Below are positions 49,101-59,911 of a stretch of 64,000 nucleotides of DNA, piece after piece. The number at the start of each line of letters is the position of its first letter. Within the stretch, counting starts at the first letter, position 1. The notes beneath the pieces were generated by a model. That model made no database searches. It had not been told where the DNA came from and worked only from the letters and a program-made list of their open reading frames with translations. The position numbers and the translations under genes are program-made. Origin of the DNA: Montifringilla adamsi (lineage: Eukaryota > Chordata > Aves > Passeriformes > Passeridae); NCBI GenBank assembly GCA_017590115.1, contig JAGGNK010013670.1, forward strand, positions 3,035,343 through 3,099,342, in the 5' to 3' direction.

Positions 49101-52100
49101 AGGGCACAGTTTTCTGTGCCCATGGAGTGGTGGGTAGGAGCAGCACCATGCCTGCTCTTCCTTGTCAGGGTGAGATTTTCACCAGAAGTGTGGGAGCTCT
49201 TGATCACAAAGGCGTTGGATAACCATGAATGGGATAACTGTGTGGGAGTGAGTTACCTGTTGTAGTAAGGTAGAAAAATTATAAAGAAAGGCTTAATAAA
49301 ATCAAGCCTTCTCTCCTAAAATCAGTGGCTGGCCTTGTCAGGCTAGCCCTTTGCAAGTTCCCATGTGAGAGCAATCCTGGTGCAAGCAGTTCATTAACAT
49401 AACAATCTATTCCTGGGTGAAAGACAACTTGCACATGTATAAATTTGTTTTTACACTGTTAGATAGAAAAATGAAAACTGTCTCTCACAAACAGCTGTCC
49501 CTGCAGTACGCACTGAGAGTTTGAATTTCCAATCAATACAGAATAACCACTTGTTACTAACCAATAAAGTAATTAACAAGAAAGCTACTAACCAATTGGA
49601 GTCACCCACGAGGTCTGTACAACTGTATAAGAACGAGTTATGTGAATAAAGAATGGCCTTTTTCCACCATGAAGAAAATGGAATCCCACATGATTTATTC
49701 AATTACTTACCCAGGCAAGAAGTGCCACAAGTGGTGGCAAAGCTGAAAGCTGAGGTCTCCAGAGGATACCACCCAAGTCAGTCACTGTAGGGTGGAAAGA
49801 CAATTTTAGGGGGTAGGATAGATATTTCATCTGACTTACTTCAATGTAAGAGGGCTCTCTCTGGAGACTGTGTGGCTACCTCTCTGCAGAGTGCAGAGGG
49901 GGCATGGGGTGATGTGTAACTGTCTGAAAAAACTGCAATCATCACGAGATGAGCAGAGGCAGTCCTGTCTTAAATCTCCATTCCACTGGCTTCTTCTCTC
50001 TTGTAAGGATGGAGTAAGAGGAAACTTTTCCAACCTGTTAATTTTCCATTTCCCTCCATCGTGTAGCTGCTTTGGATAATAATCTTTTAAATGTCTCCTT
50101 ATGTGCAGGACTGTAATTTTTCCTTCCCTTGAGAGCTTCCAGCCCCCGCCTTGCTGGGACAGGAGGTGTTTTCATCTCTGGTGACAATGACACACATGCT
50201 TCTGCAGACAAGGACAACCCCTCATTTGCCTGCTGTGACTTTACTAGTTCTGCTGTATTATCTGTTTGCTCCCACCTTTCCTGCACTCTGCTGCACTCCT
50301 TTTATTTTCCCATCACATCATCCCTTGTGTTTCCCATCACAGCTTCCTTTGTGCTTTCCCATGGCAGCATCCCTTCTATTTACCATCATGGCATCCCTTA
50401 TGTTTTCCTGACATGGCATTCCTCATGTTTTCCCATTGCAGCATCTCACATTTCCTAGTGCAGCTTTCCTCGTGTTTCCCACTGCAGCTTCCCTCATGCT
50501 TTCCCGTGGCAGCATTCCTTGTGTTTCCTGTGACAGCATCCCTCATGTTTCCCATTACAGCATCCCTCGTGTTTTCCCATCACGGCATCGCCCATGCTTT
50601 CTCCTGTGGCAGCATTCCTTGAGTTTCCCATGGCAGCATCCCTCTTGCTTTCCCATCACAGCATTCCTTGTGCTTTCCCATGGCAGCATCTCTCATGTTT
50701 TCCCATCACAGCATCCTTCATGTTTTCCCATCACAGCATTCCTTGAGTTTCCCATGGCAGTATCCCTCGTGCTTTCCCATGGCAGTATCCCTCATGCTTT
50801 CCCAGTCCAACATCCCTTGTGTTTCCCACCACAGCATTCCTTGAGTTTCCCATGGCAGTATCCCTCGTGTTTTCCCATGGCAGCATCCCTCATACTTTCC
50901 CGGTCCAGCATCCCATTGTGACATGCCTCATGCTTTCCCATTGCAGCACCCTGGTGTTTCCCATGGTGGAATCTGTGGTGTTTCCCATTCCTGCTCCTTG
51001 CAGAGCTGGTGTGCTCACACAGGGCTGAGGGTGCCCTGGAACCTCCCACTCCTTGGATGTGGGGTGTCCTGAGCTGTGTCCCGTGCTCACTGTGGAGGTT
51101 GTGCCGTGGGGCACTGGCTGCCCTGGTGTTTTGGCCATCCCTCACTGCTGGATGTGTCTGTTCTCTGCTCTCCCAGAGTCCTGGGGGCTTGGAGTGGCAG
51201 TGCCTGGGGTGTTCCACACTCTGGCTAGTGTTTGCCCCAGCTCCTTGGGGCAGGTTAGCACAGGAGAAGGGGAAGATTCCTCATGGGAGCTCTGAAATAG
51301 AGCCATGAACTCTGCAGGAAGCCCTCACTGATGCCTCTCTCTCTCTCTCTGTGCTGTTGCAGGCCAAGGACAGTGATGATGACGATGAAGTCACTGTCAG
51401 TGTGGACCGGGATCGTTTCATGGATGAGTTCTTTGAGCAGGTGAGAGCTTTGTTCCTCCAGTGTGGCTTTGAAGCTGGTTCAGACCTTTCTGCTGGCAGC
51501 AGGGCGGGGTGTGGACAGTCCAGGCTCCCTGCAGCCCCTGGGATGGGGATGAAGGTCCTGCCCTGGCTGGTGCTGCTCAGCTGATGCTCATGGTTGTGCT
51601 GAGTGCCGAACATCAGGAACCTGGCTTCCCTGCAGACCTGAGGCTGTGCTGCCCTGTGGATGTTTCCCTGCTCCCCTGCTCCTCCAGAACCCAGCAAAGC
51701 TGTTGCCCAGGGAAGCCTCACACACAGCTCTCAGGCCTTTCCCCAGAGCACCTCTGCAGAGCAGCAGTCTCTGCATGGGATTGATTTAATTTTGTGCCTC
51801 CCGTTCCCAAACAAGAGGTTGTCTTCTGGCATGTGGGTGGCTGTAAGATCTGCTTGCGGATTTTTAGCACACCCTTAGCATGGCATATGTGTGGGGGGTG
51901 TTAAAAAGGATCTGTGCAGGCAATGGAGTGGGAACTGGGATAAATCTGATGTGCAGGTGGAGGAAGATGAGCAAAGGAGTGGTGTGAGCCGAAGGAGAAG
52001 ACTGAGTTAGAGGGTGAGCAGCCTGGCAGGTGGAGAACAAGGAGAGGTTTCCCCTCTTGGGCGATGCTGGTGTCTTCCTGTAGCACAGAAGTGCAGGGAA

Positions 52101-52651
52101 AATGCCAGAATGGATCTTTTGGAAAATGTGGCCTCCCTGGAATGGGGGGTGGGTGAGGATCAAATTGGGCATTTCTGGGGCTTTTTAAGGAGCCATGGGG
52201 TCTGAGCCACTACCAGCCTGGCTTGTGCAGTCTCAGCAGTGCTCTGCCAGTGGCACAGAGTCTGGGAATCAATCTGCTGCTGATTTATATAAATCCCAGA
52301 AGTTTCTCAGTGTATCACAAAGAATACAGGACATACAGTCTGTATTACACTGCTGTGACTCAGAGCTGGCTGGTGGGATGGAGAAGTCTGATTCCACAGT
52401 AGTGCTATAGTTTCAAGCTGGAAAATATTTATCCAGGAGGATGTTTGCTGTGGCTCAGACATGTCATGGTTGCTTTGGGTATAATAATCCCTTCACTTTC
52501 CAAGAGTCCAGGTCTGTCACAGACCACCTGTCTTCTTGTCTCACTTCACAGGTGGAAGAAATTCGAGGCTTCATTGATAAAATTTCGGAGAATGTGGAAG
52601 AAGTGAAAAGGAAGCACAGCGCCATTCTGGCTTCCCCCAATCCTGATGAGA
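35579..52651 (+). CDS. STX1A: STX1A (syntaxin-1A), first three coding exons; gene runs off the window
   Basis: Syntaxin-1A is the plasma-membrane t-SNARE that pairs with SNAP-25 and synaptobrevin for synaptic vesicle fusion. Coding exons seen: 35579-35608 (residues 1-10), 51363-51440 (11-36) and 52552-52651 (37-69 plus one base). The 30-, 78- and 100-nt sizes and phases fit mammalian STX1A. Residues 1-10 ([10 protein letters not shown]) are the Munc18-binding N-peptide with the D-R-T core. Ser14 followed by four Asp is the known casein kinase 2 site context. From about residue 27, [20 protein letters not shown] starts helix Ha of the Habc domain, ending here at ILASPNPDE. The sequence favours STX1A over STX1B ([18 protein letters not shown]). 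Intron 1 is about 15.8 kb and intron 2 about 1.1 kb. Exon 4 (expected to open with KTKEELEEL) was not found before 64000, so Hb, Hc, the SNARE motif and the membrane anchor lie outside. Confidence 0.95.
38052..38125 (-). mobile_element. Short CR1 3' tail
   Basis: Only the last part of a CR1 in antisense: GATCACAGAGTGGTTTAGGT through CCATGGGCAGGGCCCG. Confidence 0.75.
39035..39502 (+). repeat. 33-bp minisatellite, 14 copies, STX1A intron 1
   Basis: The word CATGCTCCTG or CATGTTCCTG recurs every 33 bp from 39041 to 39470, giving 14 units that differ at a few positions (C/T, A/G). Because 33 is a multiple of three and the unit has few stops, long open frames of an 11-residue repeat appear on both strands. 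They are composition artefacts rather than genes. Confidence 0.95.
40643..40800 (-). mobile_element. CR1 3' tail
   Basis: Antisense CR1 end (CATGGAGTGGTTTGGCTTGA, CCTGCCATGGGCAGGGATTT, GAACACTTCCAGGGATGGGG). It stops abruptly after GGGGCTGACA. Confidence 0.8.
41745..41842 (+). mobile_element. Short CR1 3' tail
   Basis: Sense orientation: CAACCTGGTCTGGTGGGAGG, TGTCCCTGTCCAGGCAGGGG, then CTTGAAGTCCATTCCAAATC ending near GTTCCATGA. Confidence 0.75.
42711..43690 (-). mobile_element. Longest CR1 fragment (reaches the end of the reverse-transcriptase ORF), STX1A intron 1
   Basis: About 980 bp of antisense CR1: the 3' end (ACAGAATTGCTTAGGTTAG), the GTGGTGACTCC-type block, the LINE 3' UTR, and at 43400-43690 a minus-strand frame related to the C-terminal part of CR1 ORF2 (an [16 protein letters not shown] segment ending CQVLH). 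The frame is broken by shifts and the 5' part is missing, so it is dead on arrival, like most CR1 copies. Confidence 0.88.
44103..44389 (+). mobile_element. Solo LTR, family A copy 2, in STX1A intron 1
   Basis: Closely similar to 10743-11038 across its length, including the TATA-like CTTATAAAAGTGAGAG near 44215, the GGATCACCTGGGGTGCAG block, TCCCTACTTTATTC and the CACAAGGCA end. The AATAAA of copy 1 reads GATAAA here. No internal retroviral sequence lies next to it, which fits a solo LTR formed by LTR-LTR recombination. It is in the same orientation as STX1A. Confidence 0.7.
46058..46146 (+). repeat. T-rich simple repeat
   Basis: About 90 bp of almost pure T with GTTT interruptions, ending in a run of more than 25 T. 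It is in STX1A intron 1 and has no adjoining SINE or LINE body that I recognise. Confidence 0.9.
47090..47470 (-). mobile_element. CR1 fragment in STX1A intron 1
   Basis: Antisense CR1 from CCACCCCCTGCCATGAGCTG to CATGGCTAGGTCAAG. Its part 47304-47455 is the same module that is tandemly duplicated at 57402-57722, and it resembles the second copy there most (GGAGACACTTGTCTTTCTG). Confidence 0.85.
48618..49030 (+). mobile_element. CR1 fragment in STX1A intron 1
   Basis: Sense CR1 with GGGGCTGGATCACGTCCAGA, GGAGAAAAGGAGGCTCAGGG, CTCCCTGACAGGAGGGCG and GGTGGAGTCACCATCACTGG. The terminal repeat is missing. Confidence 0.88.
49259..49730 (+). mobile_element. ERVK-like solo LTR in STX1A intron 1
   Basis: Starts near TGTTGTAGTAAGGTAG. 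It has CCAAT-like words (ACCAATAAAG, ACCAATTGG), a TATA-like TGTATAAG near 49624, then AATAAAGAATGGCC and a T-rich run within 50 bp. This is the order expected of U3-R-U5. The words match a passerine ERVK LTR as I recall it. Edges are not fixed: TTACC occurs on both sides (near 49253 and 49715) and may be part of a target duplication. Confidence 0.55.
50300..50992 (+). repeat. 25-bp minisatellite, about 27 copies, STX1A intron 1
   Basis: Units of the form CAGCATCCCTCATGTTTTCC-CATCA recur at mostly 25-bp spacing (for example GCAT at 50366, 50391, 50416 and 50441), with length variants. The purine/pyrimidine strand bias is strong. The array ends about 370 bp before exon 2 of STX1A. Confidence 0.9.
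51363..51440 (+). CDS. STX1A: STX1A coding exon 2
   Basis: This 78-nt, phase-0 exon lies between an acceptor preceded by a (CT)n tract and a GTGAGA donor. It carries the acidic stretch after Ser14 and the start of Habc helix Ha ([13 protein letters not shown]). Confidence 0.95.
52552..52651 (+). CDS. STX1A: STX1A coding exon 3
   Basis: This 100-nt exon ends in phase 1 at a GTGAGT donor. It encodes the rest of helix Ha ([11 protein letters not shown]...[15 protein letters not shown]), matching the syntaxin-1A isoform over 1B. Confidence 0.95.
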
Positions 52652-54319
52652 GTGAGTGAGCCGTGAGCCCCGTGGGTCCCGTGGGCACGTGGCTTCCCTG
52701 CTGGGCTGGCTGGGGCTGGCACAGTCCCCTGGGTGTGCAGGTGCCACGGCTGGGTGGTGAGGGAGGGCTGGGACTGGCCTGCTGAGTGGTGGCTTTAAGA
52801 CCTGGAGAGGTGCTGAGTCCAGTGAGAGGGATTTCTGCAGGAAAGGGGCAGTGTGGAGGCTGGGAACAGCAAGTGGCTGTTTTTGTGGTGGTTGGCTGCT
52901 GTCTTGCCCTGGGCTGCCAGGAAAATCCCAAAGAGTGGATAAGGCAGAACAGACCAAGTGTCACCTGCTTGGGCCCAGAAATGCTACAGCTCGTCTTTGA
53001 GCCAGAGGTGGCAGCTGGAACCTTGCATCTCTGTCCTGGGGACAATTTGTTGCTGGCTGGTCAAAGAGTCTATCCCTTCCAGACGTCTTTCTTCACCAGC
53101 TTTTTCTTCCAGAGAAAAAGTTTGCTGCCAGGAGCTGGAGTTAGGGATTTGAGCACCCAAAGAGTGGCAACATTTGGTTGTCTGGGGGATCTGGCAGAGT
53201 TAGAACTGTGCAAACTGTGGTCCCCTGTTCCCAGGGGAGCCAGAGGAGCTGCCTGCAGGGTGGTGAGGTCAGCAGAGGCTTTCCAGCTTCAGCCCAAAGC
53301 CCTTACTGTGGAATGGATGGATCTGAGGGCTGAGCTCTGCAGGATGGGGCTGGAGCCTGCCCAGGCTCACCTGCTGAGGGGCAGCCCTGCAGCAGCTCTG
53401 CTGCCCCAGGCTCCACCTTCAGGGAGCATTGAACCCAGTGGCTCCCCTTTGCCCACCTCCATCGTGATGCTGGTGTCACAGGGGTGTTGGATGCTGCAGG
53501 TCTGACCTGCAGGATGGCTCCAGCCCACTGGCAGCCCTCATTTTGGCAAAGGTGTTGCTTCCATGGGCTGAACACTGCTCGTGCTCCCAGTGCTTAGAGG
53601 CTGGAAAGCTGGGACCAGGTCTCTCTCTGCTCATCTACCTTCTTCCCATCCATTTCTCATTTGCCCTGTGCAATTCCCTGTCTGCTTGTGGAATTGGGCC
53701 TGGAGGTCCCAGGAGGGTGCCCACACACACCCTGCATCCAGCCCTATGTCAAATCAGTAGATTTTGTAATTACTTTAAAGGATTGGCCCTTCCTAAATTG
53801 TCTCAGGCTCCCCTCTCCTGGCAGCTGCTCCTCAGCTAAAATTTCCTTGGCCAAGCCTGGAATCAGGGATTTTCTCAAGGGAGTTCACATGTCTCAGGCT
53901 ATTGCTCAATCATCCTCCAGGCCCTTGTGCTTTCTCTGTAAGATGTTGCAGTGTTCCTGCCTGGGAGTGTTCAGGGAAGAGCTGCTGTGCTCGTGGCTGC
54001 TGCATGGTATGGGGTGCACTTGGGGCTGCAAAGGGCACTCATGGCCTAAAAGCATAATAATCTATTAAAAAAATCTGAGATCTGCAGTGAAGAAGATGAG
54101 GTGACATTCCTGTGACTTCCAGAAGCATCCAGGACATTGGAAGTGCTTCTGGTTTTGTTTTACAGCATTACTTTGCCTTGGTGCTGTAGAGAATTCAGTT
54201 TGTCACATCAAGAATTGTTTGGACAGGAAGAGAGGAGCCACACATTAATCTGAAATCAGGGATTTGTGGCATTGTGGTGTGCTCAGGAGGTGTGGTAGGG
54301 CTCAGCAGTGGACAAACTC

Positions 54320-54665
54320 AGAATCACAGAGTACCTTGAGCTGGAGGGGACCTTCAAAGACCATCCAGTTCCACATCCCTGCCATGGGCAGGGACACCTT
54401 AAATCTGCACCAGTGGTCCACTTGCTCTAAGCCCTGTCCAATGTGTCCTTGAACACTTCCAGGGATGGGGCAGCCACAACTTCTCTGGGCAGCCTTTTTC
54501 AGCCCCTCACCACCCTCACAGTCTGACATTTCTTCCCCATGTCCAATCTGACCCCACTGCCCCTTGTCCCAGCCCTTGGACCATTTTGGTGGCCACCTCT
54601 GAACCTGCTCTGCCAGGTCCTTGTCTCTGCTGGCAGCCTCACCCCCACCCTCCTGTGTTCCTGAA
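54320..54665 (-). mobile_element. CR1 fragment in STX1A intron 3
   Basis: Antisense CR1: AATCACAGAGTACCTTGAGC, CCTGCCATGGGCAGGGACAC, GGCAGCCACAACTTCTCTGG and the TGGTGGCCACCTCTGAACC block. Confidence 0.9.
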
Positions 54666-57164
54666 CCCACAGAGAACCTGCTCAGTAATGCAAATTTGTA
54701 ACCCAGGGCTGTGAATTTATTAAGATTAATTTGGAAATTCAGAAACAAGTTCCCATGAGGCATGGCAGGGGGATGGAGCCAAAGGACACTAAAATGTAGG
54801 TTGTGAGAGGCTAATTTTGGGATGTCTCACTGGGGTTTGCTGTTTAACAGGGCAAGGAGTGACACCTGGGATGGCCATCAGGGCAAGATGTAGCTCCCTG
54901 CAGGGATTTGGGATGCTGCTCATCCCCTCTGGAACAGTACCTTGCTTATTTCTTAGTGATCTCAAAGTTCTTTAGCATCATGTGGAAGATGCAAGATGAG
55001 GGGAAATGTTCCTCCAGGAAATAAGAGAATGTCACGGACTTCTCATCCTTTCTGGAGGCACATGTGCTGTGCAGCTTGGTTTGGTGTGGGTGTAGCTTCT
55101 CCATCAGAGATACAAACTCCTTAAACACCACCAGCAAGTCTCTCCTGGAGCTGGAGGACTTTGCAGTGGGGCTTTAGACTGGAACAGAGCTGGGCTGGTA
55201 GTCTGGGAAACGTATGGGCAGTGGTTGGCATTGCTGTTGGAGGGATGGATGGAGAGGTGCTGCTGGTGAATGGCTGCTTTCTCAGGGTCAGTAATAGAAG
55301 AGAGGACTCCGTGGGCACAATCCCACTGGAATCTGCTTTTAAGTGGCTGTGCTTAGGCAGATGCAGCCCCTTGGTGTTCTTTGTTTGCAGGAGCAAGTGA
55401 GTGCAGTGTCTGTGTGAGACCTGGATTTGCCCTCCTGCCTGGTGTGCGGAGTGCAGCATCCGTGTCTCATGGAGGGGCTCATCCCTCCCTTCCTGCTGAT
55501 CCCTCTTCTGGCTGCACAGACTGCTTTTGGATCTGCCTTGCCACTGCTGCCTGGGCTTATTTTGGAGCCCAGTGGGTGGGGAGCTGGCTGGCTTTGCCAC
55601 TGAGACAGTGAGGTGGCAGCCCGCGGCTCCGGCAGTTCGGGTCTGGCTGCAGGGGCACAGGAAGGTCTCCCCATCCCGCTGGGCAGTGCCATGGTGGGAC
55701 TGAGTGGCCTTGGAAAAGCTGAGGGGCTGGGTTCCTCCTTGGGCTGGGACCATCACTGTGCTACTCCAGATTTGAGTCACAGCTCCTGGTAAACCCATTC
55801 CTAAAATCCTTCCCGGTGAGTGCTGCGGCTGTTGCTGCTCCTGGCTCTGGAATCAGCTGCTCCTGCTTGGTCCATGGTCCAGGCCACATCCCAGAGGAGG
55901 TGGCTGTGGGTGACATTCCAGCCAGCAAGCAATGAAATCACATTTGTTGTTTTCCTGGAGTGGTCAGGAGGGGTTGTGTGCCATTCCTCTTTTCTGAGCA
56001 CGGTGTCCCTCCAGTGGCCGTGCTCCTGGCTCTCCAGCACTGCGTTATGTAACACGGCTGTTTGCTCAATGAATTACCTCTGGAACAGAAATCTTCAGAT
56101 CCCAAGTTGTGTCTCTCAGCCTGTCAGCTCAGCCCATCTCTGCAGGCTTTGGGAGGCCCAGTAAATATTTCAGACCTGGAAGCAGGTCCATTCCAGCTGC
56201 ACCAGCACAGAAGGGGACGTTCACTTCCATGGGAGCTTGACTTCCAGCTTCATTATTTTAGCTGTGCGGGCTCAGGGTGGTGGTGTTCAACACCAGGGAT
56301 GGGTGACTTTGTTCAGTCTTTCTGGCTGCTGGGAGTTCCTTGGAGAGTGACCCCTGTTATTCCTAGCAGACCACTGTCTGGTGGAGGGATGTGTCAGGTA
56401 GGCAAAGAGACAAGCTGTAGCTGCTCACTTCTGTCTGATGCTGTTGAGGGAGCACTGGCCTGTGTAAAAAAAAAAACAATTTGGAGCTGTCTGGGTGCTG
56501 AAGTGCTGGCTGGACCCCTCTGAGCTGGCTCTGTACTCTCCTGTAAGCACAACCTCACCTCTCAGCAGGTCCTCTGGGAGAGTGTCCAGCAGGAAGCCCA
56601 GTGTGCCCCAAGGAGCTGCTGCTCTGGTGCTGCTGGAGGAGCAAGGCTGGGGCTGGCTCCTGCTGGAGCTGCCCCCTCAGACATGGCTTTCTGTGCCCTC
56701 TCAGCTCCACCTACCGCCATGCAGTGGTTTTCTGGGGCTACTTTCCCCTGGTGCCTGGTCCCACCAGGGCAGGGAGGACCAGGAGCTGCCTCTTGAAGAC
56801 CAGGAGCTGCAGTAGTGCTGTGCTGGGGACTGCAGGCTCAGGGCTGTGATTCTCCTTTGGGAGGAGCAGTGGAGAGGAGAGGTGAAGGTGACTTTGTTCT
56901 CCTGTCTTCTCTTTGCTCCTTCATCCTCTCCCAGCTTCCCTCGAGTGGGAAATCAGAGACAGCCCAGACTTCACCAGACTTTGAAGAAGAAGCAAGTGTA
57001 GCCCCAGCAGAGCAAGGGATCTGGGAAAAGGTGTCTGGGCATGTCCTGCACACAGGAGGAAAAAGCAGCATATCCCTCCATTCATCTTCTGCTCTCACCC
57101 TTCATCTGCAGCCCTAGTGGAGCTGGGAGCTGCCCCTGCCCAGGCAGTCTGGCCTGAAGCAGAG

Positions 57165-57890
57165 ATACATTCAAAGAGTGGCTTGGACTGAAGGGACCTT
57201 AAAGCTCTTCTCATTCCAACCCACTGCTGTGGGCAGGGACACCTTCCACTGCACCAGGTTGCTCCAAGACTGGTCCAATCTGGCCTTAAACACTTCCAGG
57301 GATGGGGCAGCCACAGCTGCTCTGGGCAACCTGTGCCAGCCCCTCTTGGTCTGACATTTCCCCCCATGTCCAACCTGATTCCACCCTCAGTTCAACACCT
57401 CTGTCCTGTGCTGGGACCCCAGAGCTGGAGGCAGCTCCAGGGTGTCTCAGGAGAGCAGAGCAGAGGGGGAACAGCCCCTCCCTTCCCTGCTGCCCTCACT
57501 GCTGAGGGTGAGCCCCAGAGACATTTGGCTTTCTGTGCTGCCAGTGCCCATGGCTAGGTCAATGTCCTGTGCTGGGACCCCAGAGCTGGAGGCAGCTCCA
57601 GGGTGTCTCAGGAGAGCAGAGCAGAGGGGGAACAGCCCCTCCCTCCCTGCTGCCCTCACTGCTGAGGGTGAGCCCAGGAGACACTTGTCTTTCTGTGCTG
57701 CCAGTGCCCATGGCTAGGTCAAGTCCCATTTGTCACTCCCCAGAATCCTCCAGTCCTTCTCTGCAGTGTTCTCCATCCATCCCTTCATCTCTCCAGCCTT
57801 CCCCAGTCTGTGCTGGCACTGGGGATTGCCCTGACCCATATGCAAGACATTGCCCTTGGCCCAGTTGGGTGTCAGGATGTGGAGTGGCTT
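57165..57890 (-). mobile_element. CR1 fragment with an internal 161-bp tandem duplication, STX1A intron 3
   Basis: Antisense CR1 from the tail near 57170 to TTGCCCTGACCCATATGCAA. A module at 57402-57562 is repeated at 57563-57722, differing by a few bases. Beyond the second copy the normal CR1 order resumes. Confidence 0.88.
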
Positions 57891-59159
57891 TGATGGACAT
57901 TAAATCATGAGTGGCCCAGGAGGCTGGATGATTCTGGTTGCTTCCCTGGATTCTGGTTGCTTCCCACAGCTCCTGGAGTGGGACTGAGTCCGGAGGGCAC
58001 AGCAGTGCAGCTGGTGGATATCATGGTCCTCAGCAGGGTGGGAAGGGCATGGTGTGGCAGCAGAGCCACAGCAGAGCTGGCACTCAAGGGGACAGTGAGA
58101 ACAGGTGCCACCTGCCCTGTGGCTCTCAGCATCCTGCCTCCTTGCTTCCTGCTTCCCCTCTCCAGGCAGGTCCCTGAGGGAGTGTGTTCTCAGCCTCTTT
58201 TCACCCATGGTCGGTGCAGCTGTGGCTGGTGTGTGAAGTAGAGACTGGAGGGGTGTTTGGTGCAGGGAGGGGGGTTCCTCTGCCCACCGGGGGGTCCAGG
58301 ATCTCCCAAACTGTCTCCAGTACCTCACTTGGCCTGGCCATCCCTAGCAGTGTGGTGCTAATGCTACCCATGGCCCTTCTGGCAGTGCCACACGGTGCTT
58401 GGGTTGCCTCAGGTGGCTTTGTCCTGTCCCTGTGTCACACAGATACTTTGTCACCCTTGCAGACACTGCTCCAGCTCCATCTTGGAGGAGTTTTGTCTCT
58501 CCTGCCTGTAATCCTTGTTGAAGGGCCTCTCTAGGACATACCCTCCAGTGGTCTTCTCATTTCCAGCCCGAGTCTGTTTACGATCGATTTATGTACCAAT
58601 GTCAGCCCAGGAACAAATATATTTTGCTTAAAGAGCTGTTTGCCCTTCTGGCTTCATCCTGGCAGGTCACCACTGCAGCTCAGGTGTTTTGTGTAGGCTT
58701 TGCACAACCCCAGCCTTCCCAGGCCCCAGCACCTGCCCCAGCTCTGGTTTTAAAGAGGTGGGTACCCCAGGGTGTGAGATCTCCAGGCCTTTTGACCCAA
58801 CTGCTGGTCAGCATTTCTTGAGCTTTTCAGGCTGGGCTGCCCTTCCCTTCCTCTGTGGAAGCTGGGATCTGTCCGTGGGGGTGGCCTGGGGTGCCCTGTG
58901 TTTGGTGGTGGGTGCTGTGCTGGGGTAGCCCCAGGCGATGTGTGTTTGAGGGACATGGGCACAGCGAGGGTGGCAGGCCACGGTGACTCAGCCGTGTGTC
59001 AGCTTGTGACACAGCTGTCCTGGGAGTGATCAGTCAGCCCTCCCCGTGGCCTCTGGGAACAAGCTGCCAAAATGCCACCCTTCAGCCCTCAACCAGCCCA
59101 GTTCCTCCTGGCACTGGTCCAGTGGGTGCCAGGGGGTGCAGGCAGAACAGGGGTGAGCA

Positions 59160-59790
59160 TGGTCATGGGAATGCTCAAACCATGGTGCCAGGGATGCCTT
59201 GGTGTGAGTTTAGGAATGCTCAAACCATGGTGCCAGGGATGCCTTGGTGTGTGTTAAGGCACGCTCAGGACATGGGTGTGGGGATGCTCAGGCCATGGTG
59301 CCAGGTGTCACCGTCATATTTTCTGGAAAAATCCCTTGTCCAGGATTTTTGGGAAACTGAGAAGCCTCAGAGAAAAAGGAAAACAATATTATCTCATTTG
59401 CTTCTCCTGTGTTTTATTGCTTTGGAATGTGGTAGGTGATTGATTCATTGGTTGCATGTGAATTGTTTTTACTTATTGGCCAATTGTGGCCAGCTGTGTT
59501 GGACTCTCTCAGGGGAGAGTCAGGAGTTTTTTATTATTATCTTTTAGCCTTCTGTCTGTATCCTTTCTCTAATCTTTAGTATAGTAATATAATATAATAT
59601 AATATAATATAATATAATTATAATATAATATAATATGCCTTCTAAGAACATGAAGTCAGATTCATCATTTTCCTTCCTTTGTCAGGGGACCCCAGAAAAT
59701 ACCACAGCCAGGGATGCCTTGGCTGTGAGTTTAGGGATGCTCAGGCCATGGGTGTGGGGATGCTCAGGTTATGGAAGCAGGAATGCTCAT
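59160..59790 (+). repeat. 45-bp minisatellite split by a solo LTR
   Basis: ATGCTC units start at 59171, 59216 and about 59261, then a half unit at 59284. The same CCAGGGATGCCTTGG...TTTAGGGATGCTCAGG theme continues after 59706. The solo LTR 59306-59706 interrupts it. Confidence 0.85.
59306..59706 (+). mobile_element. 401-bp solo LTR with intact 6-bp target duplication
   Basis: The element starts TGTCACC, ends ACCACA (TG...CA) and is flanked by GCCAGG at 59300-59305 and 59707-59712. Six-base duplications are typical of ERVK-like retroviruses. It carries TTATTGGCCAATTG, an AT-rich (AATAT)n tract at about 59580-59637 and a TCAGGGGACCCCAGAAAAT tail as in passerine LTRs. It interrupts a 45-bp minisatellite whose units continue on both sides. 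No internal viral sequence remains. Confidence 0.8.
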
Positions 59791-59911
59791 GCTGTTCCTC
59801 ACCTTCCCTTTGCCACCACCTGCCTGAGGCTCCCACAGCCACGTCGTGCCCAGCATGGTGGCACCCACTGCCAGCCCTTGGGTGCTGCCCACAGGAATTG
59901 GACACATGGAC

